DNA from: Anticarsia gemmatalis
Taxonomy: Eukaryota; Arthropoda; Insecta; Lepidoptera; Erebidae
Direction: 5' to 3'
Length of the DNA: 64,000 bases
Assembly (NCBI RefSeq): GCF_050436995.1
Contig: NC_134755.1
Span: forward strand, 6,759,001 to 6,823,000
Shown: in pieces, positions 1 to 11,012 of the stretch
Position numbering within the stretch: position 1 is the stretch's first letter
How the letters are laid out: the number at the start of each line of letters is the position of its first letter
Notes under the pieces: generated by a model
Databases searched by the model: none
What the model was told of the DNA's origin: nothing
The model's input: the letters and a program-made list of their open reading frames with translations, nothing else
Position numbers and translations under genes: made by a program

Positions 1-71
1 CGGAGGTCACATGAATACGGTTCCGTTCTTTCTCTTTAGTACAATGTGGTGCAATATTCGTAACAAAATGT

Positions 72-116
72 TCAAACATACATACATACATAGCTACATA
101 CATACATACATACATA
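72..116. repeat. CATA tetranucleotide microsatellite
   Basis: Imperfect run of (CATA)n broken once by 'gctacat'. It sits directly beside the dispersed repeat that follows, a pairing common in lepidopteran repeats that end in simple sequence. Confidence 0.8.
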
Positions 117-300
117 AAATCACGCCTACTTCTCAAATGGGTAGGCAGAGACCAAAGAACGCCACTTGATACGATCCTTACAAACTTCGTTTGCTTCATT
201 CACATCCATACATCTTGTCATACAGGACCGCCGGTTACGTACACACCTGACCTATTTGCAAGACATCACCGATATGATCTGTGTATGTATTTCTAGAGCG
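117..300. repeat. Dispersed lepidopteran repeat fragment ('gggtaggcagagacc')
   Basis: Contains the phrase 'gggtaggcagagacc', then a non-coding body rich in short GC islands ending near 'gatctgtgtatg'. I recall closely similar sequence scattered through noctuid genomes, but the family name and orientation are uncertain. No open frame longer than background is present. Confidence 0.4.
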
Positions 301-3300
301 TCCCAGCGTTCAAACATTTCATACAAAATAACTTTACAACGATGACAAATATAGTTTTCTCTATGTTTACTCGTTCACGTAGCCTGGGAATTACGGTATC
401 AACCATTTTTAATTGGAACAGCACGTGAGTAATATTACTGCAAAAATATTTCCCTAGAGCTCCGGTAAATATGTCACAGATAATACTATACTATTCTTAT
501 GTTAGTTGTATATCACAAAAGTACATTTCTGTGTATTTTTTTACTTTATAAAAGTTTTATTTTGGCATACTGACTTTAGTTTTCCACAAACCAATTATTT
601 CGTTCTAGATGACTCTACGTCTGTAAAATAACGCTAATATTGACAGAGTTCCATTGCATAAACTTAAGAAACTGCACACCAAAAGTGACGAAACTAATTT
701 GTTTTTTCTGTTCTTAAAGAAGCTAAGCCTATATTTTGGTTAAATGATAAATGGAGGAGTCTTCGTTTTCCTCAAACTCATAAACATTACTTTCAGCGAG
801 TTCATACGTAATAATAAAAACGTTCATATCATAAAAAATACTCGTCAAAGAAGGGAAACTCATAAAAAAAACAAGATTAAGCGAATGCTACGTGTTGAAT
901 GGCTGTGTCACAGACAAAAATGTACATCAAAAACCAGAGTACAAGTAATTTTCTTTAAAAATTCGTAAAAAAACAACAAGTTATGCACCGCCTGTTATCA
1001 TCGCGTGTAATTCCGCAAGTAATTGTACGAGTATAATGTAAAAACCATTGAACTGAGATACAAGATTATATAAGTGTAATAATTGTAATCAAATTTTACG
1101 ATAAACAAGGAAATCATATTGTTATGCTGCTCATTATAATTATGTAAAACTGTTAACCAAAATATGAGAAAGTCGCATATAGATAATTTTGTAACTTCAT
1201 CCACGTAAGTTTGTACCTAAACGAATTTATGAAGTGGTTGCTTCAGATTATGTTCATTAATTTCCCTAAAGACTAATTACGCCTAGCTCCTTTAAATGCC
1301 CTCAGTCTCAAATATTTTAAAATATAAATGGTGCAATAGGTAAATCGATAAATATTACTTTTAATCTACGTAAAACAATAATTCTACTTCATGCATACTT
1401 GGGAGCAAGGTTGTCAAATATCTCGCATTTCTTGAGCGAATACTTCGGAGTACTAGAGAAGTTTCATGCAAAGAGGTTCTCATAATTTGCATCGAGAATT
1501 TCACTGTCTTATCTCTCTAAATTAATGAATCTATTCTGATCTAATATGACATGCGAATCGTGGGAACGTTTGTGAAATACGACATAAATCTTATGGAAAG
1601 CGATGGTAAACAATATTGATATATCTATTATATGTTTGTCAGCAAATGCTCCTCTTAAAATCATATTTATCAGAGATAAAAGTACCTCCATCTCTTCCTT
1701 TAATCCGCAAGAGTTCCGACCACATCCGTCATCCATTTTTTCGAGCGTAAAAACGGTTCAAAGATACAAATAAATAAACAAACACGCATTATGCTTTTTC
1801 TATTTTCCTCGGGTCACGGAATACTGGAAATGCGTATGTTACAAGAGGTATTTTATTATTATAACATTGCGTATTGTTAAAACGAAATATAAAAAAATAA
1901 ATAAACGCGATACCTTTATTATTAACATTAGGTAACGTTAGACGGTACATGTAATTTTATGACAGTAATTTGTAGGCAAATAGCTAATTTATTATTTCAA
2001 CAAAGAACTAATATAGTGAACCACGCAATGAATCAATTTATAGCACTTACGACAATGTTCCCCGTCTGCGTTCTTATGTAAATATATCAGACATTATTGA
2101 ATATTATCTTGTAAAATGTTTCAAAATTTTGCTTATATTGGGCACCATTTTACTCACTTATGTAACAAAATACAAATACTTAGTGAAATGTGTTGCGTGT
2201 CTGCGGCTGTCTGCTATAGACGTAAAAATTTGATGATGTAAATTTACGATTTACGAGTTTAATATGAGTAATTTTCTATCAAAACTGCATTCAATTTAAC
2301 TAGTTAATTAGCGAATTTAATTGATCCAATGCCTCAATCATACCCGTTACACCGGCACGTCATTAAAGTTACGATGCACCATACAACTTACTTTTTGTTA
2401 ATTAATTGAGGTATTAATAATTAGTAATTATTCTACTAGACTCGCAGCATTTTACATAACGTGATAGAGATTGGAAAATGCAATGCTGAATTCTATATCA
2501 AGAAATACAAAGTACAAGTTGCTTATGCTTCATCAAATTTACCTACAGATCATGACTAATTTATATGAACTTTATATGAGGAATATGATAGTGAGATATT
2601 TAACAAACTTAACATTTAAACTTTTGGATTGCATGACTTTAACTAATCTAACACAATGATTGTTTCTGTTTTCGACCACAACCCTAAGTCGAAAAACCTG
2701 TGTCAGAAACTCAAGCAATAAGTATTAAACTAAATATGTATTTTCTCATTATTTAGTCAATGGGAAATTACACCTTAATTTAGCCACACTACCAAAAATA
2801 AAGTCAAAGACCTATGAGTTTCGCAGCAGTTGATTTAACCGTAACCGTGTCGAGGAAAAACGTGCGATAGTGGAAAATAATAAGTCATTGTAACCAACAA
2901 TAACAGTACGTACACCAAAGTATCTAGTACCATTGTCTTTGATACAATATTACCGCTGCGACCAATTTAATTGTTACATGATTTATTTCACTCACAATTA
3001 TACGATCTCGTTTTTATTGTTATTGTTAGTACGCAATGTAATGCGTACATTTATTGGCGAACGAATGTCTGATCTTGAATGAAACCTTACTCTGGTTTTT
3101 GCAATGTGTTCGAGAATTTACGAGCTCGCGACTGTTTCTCAAATTGTTAAGATATCGAACTCGTCGGAAGGTTTCAGGTTCAAATTTAATCACGGTTTTC
3201 CGTTGACAATAGTCATAATTACCAATCACGGCAGTTACTGCAGTAATCATTAAAAAATATTGTATTAATTTTCTTACAGAGTACCGCGTTATCCAAAAAA

Positions 3301-4113
3301 AAACTGCGAGCCTTTTTTTTATTTACAACATTCCTAGATAGATTTTAAACAGATGCTCGTAAATTTAAATACATGAGATAAATTGTTATTTAATTATGAA
3401 AAATAGCAGCTAATATTTTACTATAGTTTTAATTATAAGTTTATCTGGGGTTTATAAACAAAAGCTTTTTTTAATGAGTAGGGTTCAGGCATAATTGTTG
3501 TTGTAAATTTTTCACAATATTCAGAAGATAAGTGAGCCCTTTTTTGTACAAATACAGCCAAAAGATAAAGAGTAATTGCAGCAATGAATTCGGTTATCTC
3601 GTTTTTGTTACTGACTTACCAAAAAAAGCTTTATTTGTTTATGTATTTGAAACAATAAGTTATTTCAAAATTACTGACGGCTAATTCGTTAACTAAACTA
3701 ATTCTCCTTGTTGAACTAGAGGTAAATAAGCTACCTAAATAGTACAACTTTCTTAATATGGTAGGATAAATAAATTAAAATAAAAAAGTTTTAATACAGC
3801 GTGAACATAAAAATGCCCATTAAATTTGACCATCAATAAATGAAATGTATATGTATTTTTTTAAAATCTTATAGTTGTAGGCTCTTTATCATTTTACTAT
3901 GGATTTAACTTAAATATGATATAATTAATAATTCAATTCAAACAAAAACCAGACAATTAAATCATTGTAAAAAGATTTCTATTTGGACTTAATTAACAGG
4001 CGCATTTTTTAAGTACAAAACCAAATTGAAAGACAATTAATTAAGTAGATAATTAAATAACTCACCGATATATAAATTAATGAACTGTTGAAATCACTAC
4101 ACAACACTTACAC
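301..4113. other. AT-rich stretch with no recognisable gene
   Basis: Very AT-rich. The longest open frames (74-75 codons at 744-968 plus, 1509-1736 minus and 3026-3250 minus) match no family I know and have stop-rich surroundings. If the promoter at 4,114-4,224 is real, this is the first intron of a minus-strand gene that continues off the left edge. I see no coding exon for it here. Confidence 0.5.
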
Positions 4114-4224
4114 CTAGTTGATTTTCGCGCCGCGAGCGCTTGCGCAGGTCAGACAGTCGAAAGTGCTGCCACCACGCCACATGAAACAACTAAGCTACGG
4201 GAAGGGCGCTCTTGCAAATATATA
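4114..4224 (-). promoter_or_regulatory. Core promoter plus putative non-coding first exon (minus strand)
   Basis: Read on the minus strand there is a TATA box (TATATATTT, 4224-4216). It is followed 33 bases later by an insect initiator-like TTAGTTG with its A at 4191, a GC-rich leader, and a strong splice donor CTAG|GTGTAAG after 4114. The first exon would be about 78 nt. Its only ATG opens a frame that reaches TAG exactly at the donor, so the exon would be untranslated. This GC-rich island stands out in an AT-rich region. No downstream exon was identified, so the gene product is unknown. Confidence 0.4.
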
Positions 4225-4660
4225 GCCTCGAAGCGGGGATACATTTTATCGAAATCTCGAATCACGTATGCTACCTCAAAAAACAATATTTATTCAACTG
4301 TATAGTTGATTCACATGATAATCTTTTTTTTGCTTTTTTCACTGTAATTTATGAAATTTATGAATTAATTGAGGAAAATAATTTGGAGTTGATCAAACAA
4401 TTTTACAATTAGCTGTTTTTAGTCAAATACAGGTGAATAAAATTGATTGAATTATTTAATCTATATTTTTACACCACTCTAAATCTTTAGTTCTATAGTT
4501 GTACCAACGTGGACTAAGACTATGCGTTTGAAACATTCAAAATAAAAGGCTACTTCTAAACTTAACGTTAAACTTATTTTTTTCTAGTAAAAATTTAAAC
4601 GAAATAGTTTTTACCTATTTTCATTTTAAACCCTTAGTTAGTTTAGCAAGATAAGCTTTT

Positions 4661-4800
4661 TTTAACCCGTTCCTGTCCCACTGCTGAGCACTGGTCTCAC
4701 CCCAAACGAGGGAGGGGTTAGGCTTTGTGTCCTGTCCCGGCCATGTGAGGCTTCGGGACTTTGCATCCCCAGAAATGTAATAAAAAACACATTTAGGCAT
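4661..4800 (+). repeat. Lepidopteran 'CCCACTGCTG' dispersed repeat, copy 1
   Basis: Begins 'cctgtcccactgctgagcac', continues through 'gagggaggggttaggc' and ends 'gggactttgcatcccc'. The same order of phrases recurs six more times in this window in both directions, so it is a high-copy element. I cannot tell whether it is a SINE body or a LINE 3' end. Confidence 0.7.
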
Positions 4801-5317
4801 GCAAGAATTCATCACGATGAATTCATAAAAATAAAATGGGCGTAAAAAATATGTTAGTAATTGGTAAACACCTATTATATTTATTACATAAACATAAAAA
4901 TATCCGTTTTGAGCTTTTTACTTAGAAAAAATACTAATCGGTAATCTTGTTAATAATTAATAAATATATAATAAAATAACTTAAAAAGTATGTAACCAAT
5001 TAATTTAGCAATTAATATTTTATTAGCACTTCCGATGGGAAATCCTTTAATATTGTTGAAAAACAATACAAAAAGATTTTAATCTACAGTTTGTGTAATG
5101 TTACGCATTTTGCACATTATTATGTAATTGCATATTTTGGTTTGTGACTCTATCATACACTAAACCCTCTTATTCGTAAACACACTATAAACCTATTTTA
5201 GTTAAAAAACTACTAAAATATGTTTTCTTTTTTTCATTTCGCTAAGAAGTGAAACAACACTCTTTATAAGCCTTTCATAACTTCATATATTTTTATGTAT
5301 AAGAGGGTTTTTAACTT

Positions 5318-5440
5318 GTTTTTAAACCTATTACTGTCCCACTGCAGGGCAAGGTTGTCCTTCCAAACGATGGAGAGGTTAGGCCTTGAGTCTACCATGC
5401 TGGCCCCGTGTGGGTTGGGTTAACTTAGGTACATACATAA
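5318..5440 (+). repeat. 'CCCACTGCTG' dispersed repeat, copy 2
   Basis: Contains 'tgtcccactgcagggcaagg', then 'ggttaggccttgagtctacc' and 'gtgtgggttggg', in the same order as copy 1. Truncated at the 3' side. Confidence 0.7.
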
Positions 5441-6109
5441 CATTGTGCCTGTTATACACATAATGTAGTCAGAGGAGTATGAAATACAGTTTCGCCACTC
5501 ACAATTTTAGTCCCATGTAATAAGGGGCGAGTCTAGGCTAAATATTACGGACTGTCATAATCTTAAACCGTAGATTTTTTGTATTTTCAAGAACCTTTTA
5601 TTACCCGTTAGTGACTATTACGCACGTATCTCTTTGGGGAAATCATTGACAGTTGCTTGGGTCATCAAAGCAAACGGTCGCAAGTCTCTAAATACCTACT
5701 CCTACGTAAATTGAAATCCTCTCAGTTTCCATTTCAGATTTCAATGATGTTTTGTAAATGTAATTCCGAGGGCCAGTTACAGTCTATGAATAGGTGCAAA
5801 TGTAAAAATACTACTGTCTGTCCCATTAACCTATCTGAAACTGGGTCTAAGAGTCAGTTTCGTAACTTACCCGAAGGATAAAATGGTAGCTTCGTGAAAA
5901 TATCTATCCAGTTTTCCATTTAACAAGTTAACCGATACGTACCCAGGAGTGGTAATAGGCTCTAACAGATTATTTTCAACATGTACGTCTCTTATGCTTC
6001 TATATATTTTGTTTAACAAAGTAAATCTTGAATTTGAATTTAGTAGACAGCATTTTAGGGATGCGGTGAGCAAAATGCAACGAATAGCAACAAGTGGTTA
6101 GAAAAGTTA

Positions 6110-6742
6110 GTGTGCGTCCACACTGCGAGCCTAGCGCGGTTGCGACGTCGGGCGCGAAGTATCAAACATATGAAACGCGCCTTTGCGTCCATATTGTAGT
6201 GACTAAGGCGGAAGCCTAGTGCGACGGTACTGAGCGAGACAGCGCGCGTAAGTTTCAAACGCTTCTGTCCGCGCGTTCTGGCCGCACTACGGGCCTAGTA
6301 AGCGAGCGACCCAATGCGCGGGAGGCGGGGGTAACAAACCAGTTCGGTCTTGTCGCTCGGTGTATGAGCGTCTGTATTTGTTTGTCGTAGTATGTAGTAC
6401 GACAGTATAGATGTTAGTATGTAGTCAAAAGTTGACACGGGCATTCGAGTATACTCAAAGAATTTTGTGGGGTATAATCTCAATTCTTCATATAAATTAA
6501 AGAATTCGCCGGTTATTGCTCTGTTTTTATTTATTTCGTGCACTCCATCTCTAATGTTCAACACTTCCCATCTCAGGATCGGACTGTCTAGTAAAAATAG
6601 CAAATCCTCGTCCATAGTTTGTAACACCTGATAATACGTCGAACCGCTACAAGAGCTCGCGCCTCACTGTGGCCACCGCACGCCCCCGCTCGCCGCGCCC
6701 GCATCAGGCTCCAGTCACCGCGCATTCAGTGTGGACGCACAC
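6110..6742. mobile_element. Non-autonomous PIF/Harbinger-type DNA transposon
   Basis: The 633-bp element is flanked by TTA at 6107-6109 and TTA at 6743-6745, the 3-bp target duplication of PIF/Harbinger elements. Terminal inverted repeats are GTGTGCGTCCACACTG on the left and its exact complement on the right. Both ends are GC-rich while the centre is AT-rich. The interior carries a remnant of the transposase (separate entry). It lacks a DDE domain, so it could only move with help from an autonomous relative. Confidence 0.85.
6295..6627 (-). pseudogene. N-terminal remnant of Harbinger (HARBI1-like) transposase
   Basis: The 110-codon open frame resembles the N-terminal region of PIF/Harbinger transposases. 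It has a short 'GEFFNLYEELRL' helix followed by 'FFEYTRMPVSTFDYIL', the conserved F-x-x-x-x-R-M-x-x-x-x-F-D-x-I/L pattern that precedes the catalytic DDE domain. The frame ends after about 110 residues, inside the element, and no DDE-carrying sequence follows, so this is a fragment. It lies wholly within the TTA-flanked element, which supports the family call. The start codon at 6627 is only the first available ATG. Confidence 0.65.
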
Positions 6743-6788
6743 TTAGAGAATCATATAATGCATCGTATAATATATCGTATTCTTTCTA

Positions 6789-6820
6789 GTAGCTCTATTA
6801 AAAGTAATAGAGCTGCTAGA
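6789..6820. repeat. Short hairpin beside a SINE
   Basis: CTAGTAGCTCTATTA pairs with TAATAGAGCTGCTAG with one mismatch and a tiny loop, immediately 5' of the SINE at 6821. It may be an insertion footprint or part of an older element. Confidence 0.5.
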
Positions 6821-7022
6821 CTACCGCCGTGGCGCAGTGGTTTAGGTCGCTACCATTGCGTTGAGAGGTCGTGGGTTCGATTCACACACGGTACAATTAT
6901 TTATTTGTGCGATCCACAAATAATTGTTTCGGGTCTGATTATACTCTATGTGCCCTGTTTGTATGTTTGTTAAAGCCCCCGCGATACAAGAGCAATTCTT
7001 AGTCCGGGAGCTGTGTTTTTTC
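6821..7022 (+). repeat. tRNA-derived SINE, family A, copy 1
   Basis: The tRNA-like head has a pol III A box (GTGGCGCAGTGG) and a B box (GTGGGTTCGATTC). The non-tRNA body follows with 'caaataattgtttcgggtctg' and ends in 'gggagctgtgttttt'. The cloverleaf is degenerate, so it is not a functional tRNA gene. The same head and body recur at 8190-8372, 29855-30036 and 30661-30905. Confidence 0.75.
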
Positions 7023-7359
7023 TATAAGAGTACTCTATTTCAATTGCTGTACCGTTAAATGTTTCAACACCTTAACATTTACAGATAGAAGAACTTCTAA
7101 GTGCCCTACCGATAAAGATCCTCAACATTGAACCTTTTCCTACGGTTATAGCAAAACCATTACACATTCATGGTGCAATGAAACTAATGAGAAACAACTC
7201 CATATAATGGTGAGCTGGCAGTCCCTAATTATGTCGGTTACGATACTACGTAGATGCTTGTTAACATCGCAAGCAGGCCTTATATCCTTTTTCAGTCATT
7301 TGAGTACCTCGGCACTTTGTTTTAGCAACAAATGTAATGACAATAAAGTTGATGATATC

Positions 7360-7480
7360 TATAGCGCAGTGGTTGTTCGTGTCGGAAAGACAGAAGTTCG
7401 ATTCTCACTCGAAACGTATAAAATATTTGTGAAATTCAGTATAAAAATTAGCTAGTTTATGTAACGGTCAGGGTTTTATG
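7360..7480 (+). repeat. Probable degraded tRNA-headed SINE
   Basis: A-box-like TAGCGCAGTGGT and B-box-like AGTTCGATTCTCA are spaced as in a tRNA head, followed by AT-rich body sequence. It is shorter and more diverged than the other copies. Confidence 0.35.
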
Positions 7481-8189
7481 CTAATCGTATATTATTTAAC
7501 CCTGTCACTATCCTGCGCCAACTTTCGAGGTCACGGATAATTTCTTTGTAAAAAAAAACGTTATTTTTTCGCAGTTTAAAACAATTTAAAATAGTCTTTA
7601 CAAGGTGTTGATAAATAAATTACTGCAGAACCGGATTCAGGACGTATTCTAATTAAACTACATAATTTTATTATTACGCGGTCATTAATTAAAATTATAT
7701 TAAAATTGAATTTCAAATCTCAAAAATTGCTTTGTATCACTACGTCTAGGGATTCTATTTTCATGTATATAATAATATGGTTAAAATAGTTACTTTTCAT
7801 GCTGCAAGGGGTATTTCGACTTAGATCATGAATCATGTAAATATGTATCGTTTGTGTGTATCGTGTAATACCCCCTAATCGCTTGGTTATATTTTATGTC
7901 TGAAGTTCGTAGGTTTGTAAAAAACCCAAATATACGAGTCGATGCTGACGTTGACGCTGCGTTATTTAAAAATGCCAGGTAAAAGTGTACTTTGTTTCCG
8001 TGATAGAAGAAGGTCTAGGTTAAAGAGTTTTTCCTATAACAGTCATACTATTTACTCTCTACGTTTTGTGGTAACAACGTGAAATCCTTTTACTTGAAGT
8101 ATGACGGGGGCTTAGCTTGTAGTAAATATGGTTCACGTCACTGCACCAAAGAGTCACGTGCGTATTAGTATTTTATTAAAGCAACTCCC
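7481..8189. other. Intergenic, nothing recognised
   Basis: AT-rich sequence without protein frames, RNA genes or clear repeats. Confidence 0.5.
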
Positions 8190-8372
8190 GGAAAAAAACC
8201 TAGACTTATGTCTAGGGTCTTTTAAAAACATGCAAATAACGAACACAAAGGGTAACCAGGCAGTAACCAATATTTGTGGAACTTATAAATAATTGTCCTG
8301 TCTGAGAATCGAAGTCAGGACTTCTATGAGTATGCGAGCAATGACGGTGGTGTAGTGACCCCACTACGCCTA
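8190..8372 (-). repeat. tRNA-derived SINE, family A, copy 2 (reverse)
   Basis: The reverse complement shows the A box near 8345, a B-box-like sequence opposite 'gagaatcgaagtcagg', then the family-A body with the complement of 'atttgtggaac' and 'caaataacgaacacaaag'. Diverged relative to copy 1. Confidence 0.65.
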
Positions 8373-8685
8373 CTAATTACTAAATTAACATAAGTATTAA
8401 ATATAATCATTCATTTATTTTTATTAAATATAATTAGTAATTAGTACAGATTATACATAAGTATAATTAATAATAAGTACCGATAAAACAGGTAAATACA
8501 CCGTTTATTCAGTAATATAGTTAAAGTAGTATATTTCAGTGCTTCAATAAATAAATACAATGATTTAGTGGTAGTAATTTTTAACAGTCTTATTATTATT
8601 AGTGTTTTTATGTCAGCACTTATACGTAACCGTCTAACTAGGTTTGGTCAGTCTATATATTAAAGTATGTAATATATCAATAACT

Positions 8686-9033
8686 GCCTCTGTGGCGTAT
8701 TCGGTTGTGCATGCGACGGTCATGCATTTCTCGTATTCGAAACTTGTGTCGGGTCAAAAAGTATTTTCTGAGCTCTTCTGTTAAAAAATTCTAAGGTATT
8801 GCCCGGAGTTCGACAGTTGAGGTCGTAAACCTCCGTCCTTTGGAGAGCACGTAAAGCCGTCGGTACTGCGCCTGGCCTCGCACTGGTCGTGATGCTGTAG
8901 CCGTCCCACATGTAAGGGAATAGAGAGTGTACCTGTGTATTTGCTATTGGACACTCCAAACCAAATCCTGCAGAGTTGACTGGTTTCAATTAAACTGGCC
9001 GCCGTCGCAAAATATCGGACAGGAGGACATTTT
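8686..9033 (+). repeat. tRNA-headed SINE, family B, copy 1
   Basis: The head reads 'tgcctctgtggcgtattcgg' (A box) with B-box-like 'ttctcgtattcgaaac'. The body contains 'ggagagcacgtaaagccgtc' and 'ggaatagagagtgtacctgt' and ends near 'aatatcggacaggaggacat'. These phrases mark a SINE abundant in moths. An 89-codon frame on the opposite strand is only a shadow of this repeat. Confidence 0.7.
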
Positions 9034-9132
9034 ATTGCTGAAGATGTACCAAACTAGGTAGGTCTCTCTATAATGTATTGTCTGAGTTCGTAGCTTTCAA
9101 ACGATTGCATTGCATGACTTTTAAATCACATT

Positions 9133-9320
9133 AACTGACCCGGCAAACGTTGTTTTGTCATATAAATTAAAGGACAGTGTCACTCAGATCTATAAAAAAT
9201 AGATATTGTCCGATTTTCGGACTTACTCAATATGCTCACAAAATTTCATGCGAATCGGTCAAGCCTTTTCGGAGGAGGACAATAACTAACATTGTGACAT
9301 GAAATTTCACATACAAGATT
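9133..9320 (+). repeat. 3' fragment of a non-LTR retroelement or SINE
   Basis: Contains 'aaacgttgttttgtcatata', then 'ttcatgcgaatcggtcaagc', 'tttcggaggaggac' and 'aacattgtgacatgaaattt', an arthropod repeat tail I recognise without being able to name the family. A Helitron begins at its right edge. Confidence 0.5.
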
Positions 9321-9321
9321 A

Positions 9322-9573
9322 CTAGCTGACCCGCGCACCTTCGCTTGCGTCACATAACAGAGAATAGGTCAAAATGTTCCCCGTTTTTGTAACATTTTTT
9401 ACTGGTACTCTGCTTCTATTGGTCGTAGCGTGATGATATATATAGCCTGTAGTCTTATGCTAGGCTATCTACCACTTAAATATTTTTTTAAATCGAACCA
9501 GTAGTTCCTGAGATTAGCGCGTTCAAAAAAACAAACAAACAAACAAACTGTTTAGCTTTATAATATTAGTATA
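9322..9573 (-). mobile_element. Helitron-like non-autonomous element, copy 1 (reverse)
   Basis: Reverse orientation of the repeat that starts TCTATACTAATATTATAAAG and ends in CTAG. The left edge here is the complemented 3' end: CTAG at 9322-9325, then 'ctgacccgcgcaccttcgct'. The other edge has the AAAC/GTTTG run and 'tttataatattagtatat'. It carries no coding sequence. Confidence 0.8.
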
Positions 9574-10163
9574 TGGGAAACACAAGATAAGGTATTCATT
9601 TTTACTTTGGCTTGCTAGATCACTAAGAAACCTCCGGGTAGGTTACAACACCTACGATTCCGGATTAGTCATCAAATCCATTCATCTTGCTCTAAACAAT
9701 CATAAAACTTATGAAATATAGAATTAATTAATCTTCTCCCCGACGACATTAAAAAACCAATTGACGCATTAAGGAAATCAGCACCGCCATGTTTGTGCAA
9801 CATAACGTCACTCGCAGAAATATGAATCAGTCAAAAAGAAAGGTATTTATTATTTGTTTCTAACTAGCTTGAACTTTGTACTATAAAGATTCTCCTGTCT
9901 ACAACTATTTGGTGAGGAAGTGTGTGTACTCGAGAGTGTGCTTAAGGTACGGGATTTTCCTCATTCGAAGAGGTGGCAAGACAGATGAATTATTTTAACG
10001 AAGTTTTTTTTTAATATTTTCTTATGATTTTATTAAGTCTAGAGGAAAGGCCTTTGCTCAAAATTGGGACACAGAAAGAGGCTAAACAAAAAAACTAAAA
10101 CATTTCTTATGGTTATTGGTCAGCCTAGCGTCAAAGTTTCGACGCTAGGCTTGACGACTAATA
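9574..10163. other. Intergenic, one short hairpin
   Basis: Nothing coding is recognised. The only structure is a hairpin at 10118-10156. Confidence 0.5.
10118..10156. repeat. Short GC-rich hairpin
   Basis: AGCCTAGCGTC and GACGCTAGGCT are perfect complements separated by eight bases. The stem extends outward by GTCA/TGAC with a single bulge. Its role is unknown. Confidence 0.7.
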
Positions 10164-10325
10164 TCTTAATTAATAACCACCGGGATCGGCTTTTTACGTG
10201 AACGCAAGTACAGGCTCGCCCGAAATACCACTAAGTGATCACCCATCCAAGGAATGACCGCGCCAAGGGTTGCTTAAACCACAGATCGTTTGCCTAACAG
10301 TTAACTCGAAAGCATATGCCATACG
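10164..10325 (-). repeat. 5S rRNA-derived SINE, copy 1 (reverse)
   Basis: The reverse complement contains TTTAAGCAACC, GGCGCGGTCATTCC and TTGGATGGGTGATC in that order. These line up with the internal control region of eukaryotic 5S rRNA (ATTAAGCAGCG, GGCGCGGTTAGTAC, TTGGATGGGGGACC as I remember it). The flanks do not continue as 5S, so this is a retroposed, diverged head and not a 5S gene. A second copy lies at 24598-24690. Confidence 0.6.
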
Positions 10326-10884
10326 ATTAACTAAAAAAATTGAAAAAATATCCTGATAATACAAAAACTACCACCACTATCTATTATCCAATCAATTGAA
10401 GTCTTAATAAATTAAATATGAGTAGTGTGCATAACTTTAATTGAATTTATATCATGCGCATAGACCACTGATTTCTTAAAATCGTGCCAATAAATCTTTA
10501 TGAAGTCTTTCTAATACGTAAATAATGGTTCTTTAAGTAAACAAACCCACGCTTACTTAATGCAGTATGCTTAATTGGATCAAATGATTATTATCTCAGG
10601 CGATGTAAATTTTATGTCCACGATTATGTTGAAGGAGTAATATCTAAAACAGCTATTTATGTCAGTCTTGGTAATACAATACCGTTCGGTCTCTTTGTTT
10701 TGTTATAGGGCATTGAAAATTCAGAACTTAGTTAACTGTAAGAACTTAGGTATATATATTTAGCTCGGACAAAGTTATAATAATGTCCTAACCGGTATCC
10801 GACTGATCAACATCAGTTCCATTATAACTAGCACAAAAATGGCAAACTGTCAACGACCTGGACCACATTACTCCAGGCAATTTC

Positions 10885-11012
10885 ATAGAAATTCTTAACA
10901 GAAAATCTCACAAATGACTTTTTGGCCCGACCCAGGATTCGAATCCTAGACCTCTTGCGCGGCATGCGGCAGTAGCATACACTATCGACTGCGACACAGA
11001 GGCAGTCAATGC
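10885..11012 (-). repeat. tRNA-headed SINE, family B, copy 2 (reverse, truncated)
   Basis: The reverse complement shows a tRNA-like head 'tgcctctgtgtcgcagtcga' with B box 'aggattcgaatcctgggtcg' and the start of the family-B body ('aaaaagtcatttgtgagatt'). The body is cut off after about 60 bases. Confidence 0.65.

Larger units (their letters stand above)
4225..6106. other. Intergenic, AT-rich, two dispersed repeat copies
   Basis: Apart from the two repeat copies at about 4661-4800 and 5318-5440, this stretch shows no conserved protein frame, RNA gene or inverted repeat that I can support. Confidence 0.5.

Noticed and set aside
6821..6890. Possible tRNA gene
   Set aside because: A and B boxes are present but the cloverleaf is imperfect and a SINE body follows. 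The same head recurs elsewhere in the window.
8720..8989. 89-codon minus-strand frame
   Set aside because: It lies entirely within a family-B SINE and has no protein similarity.
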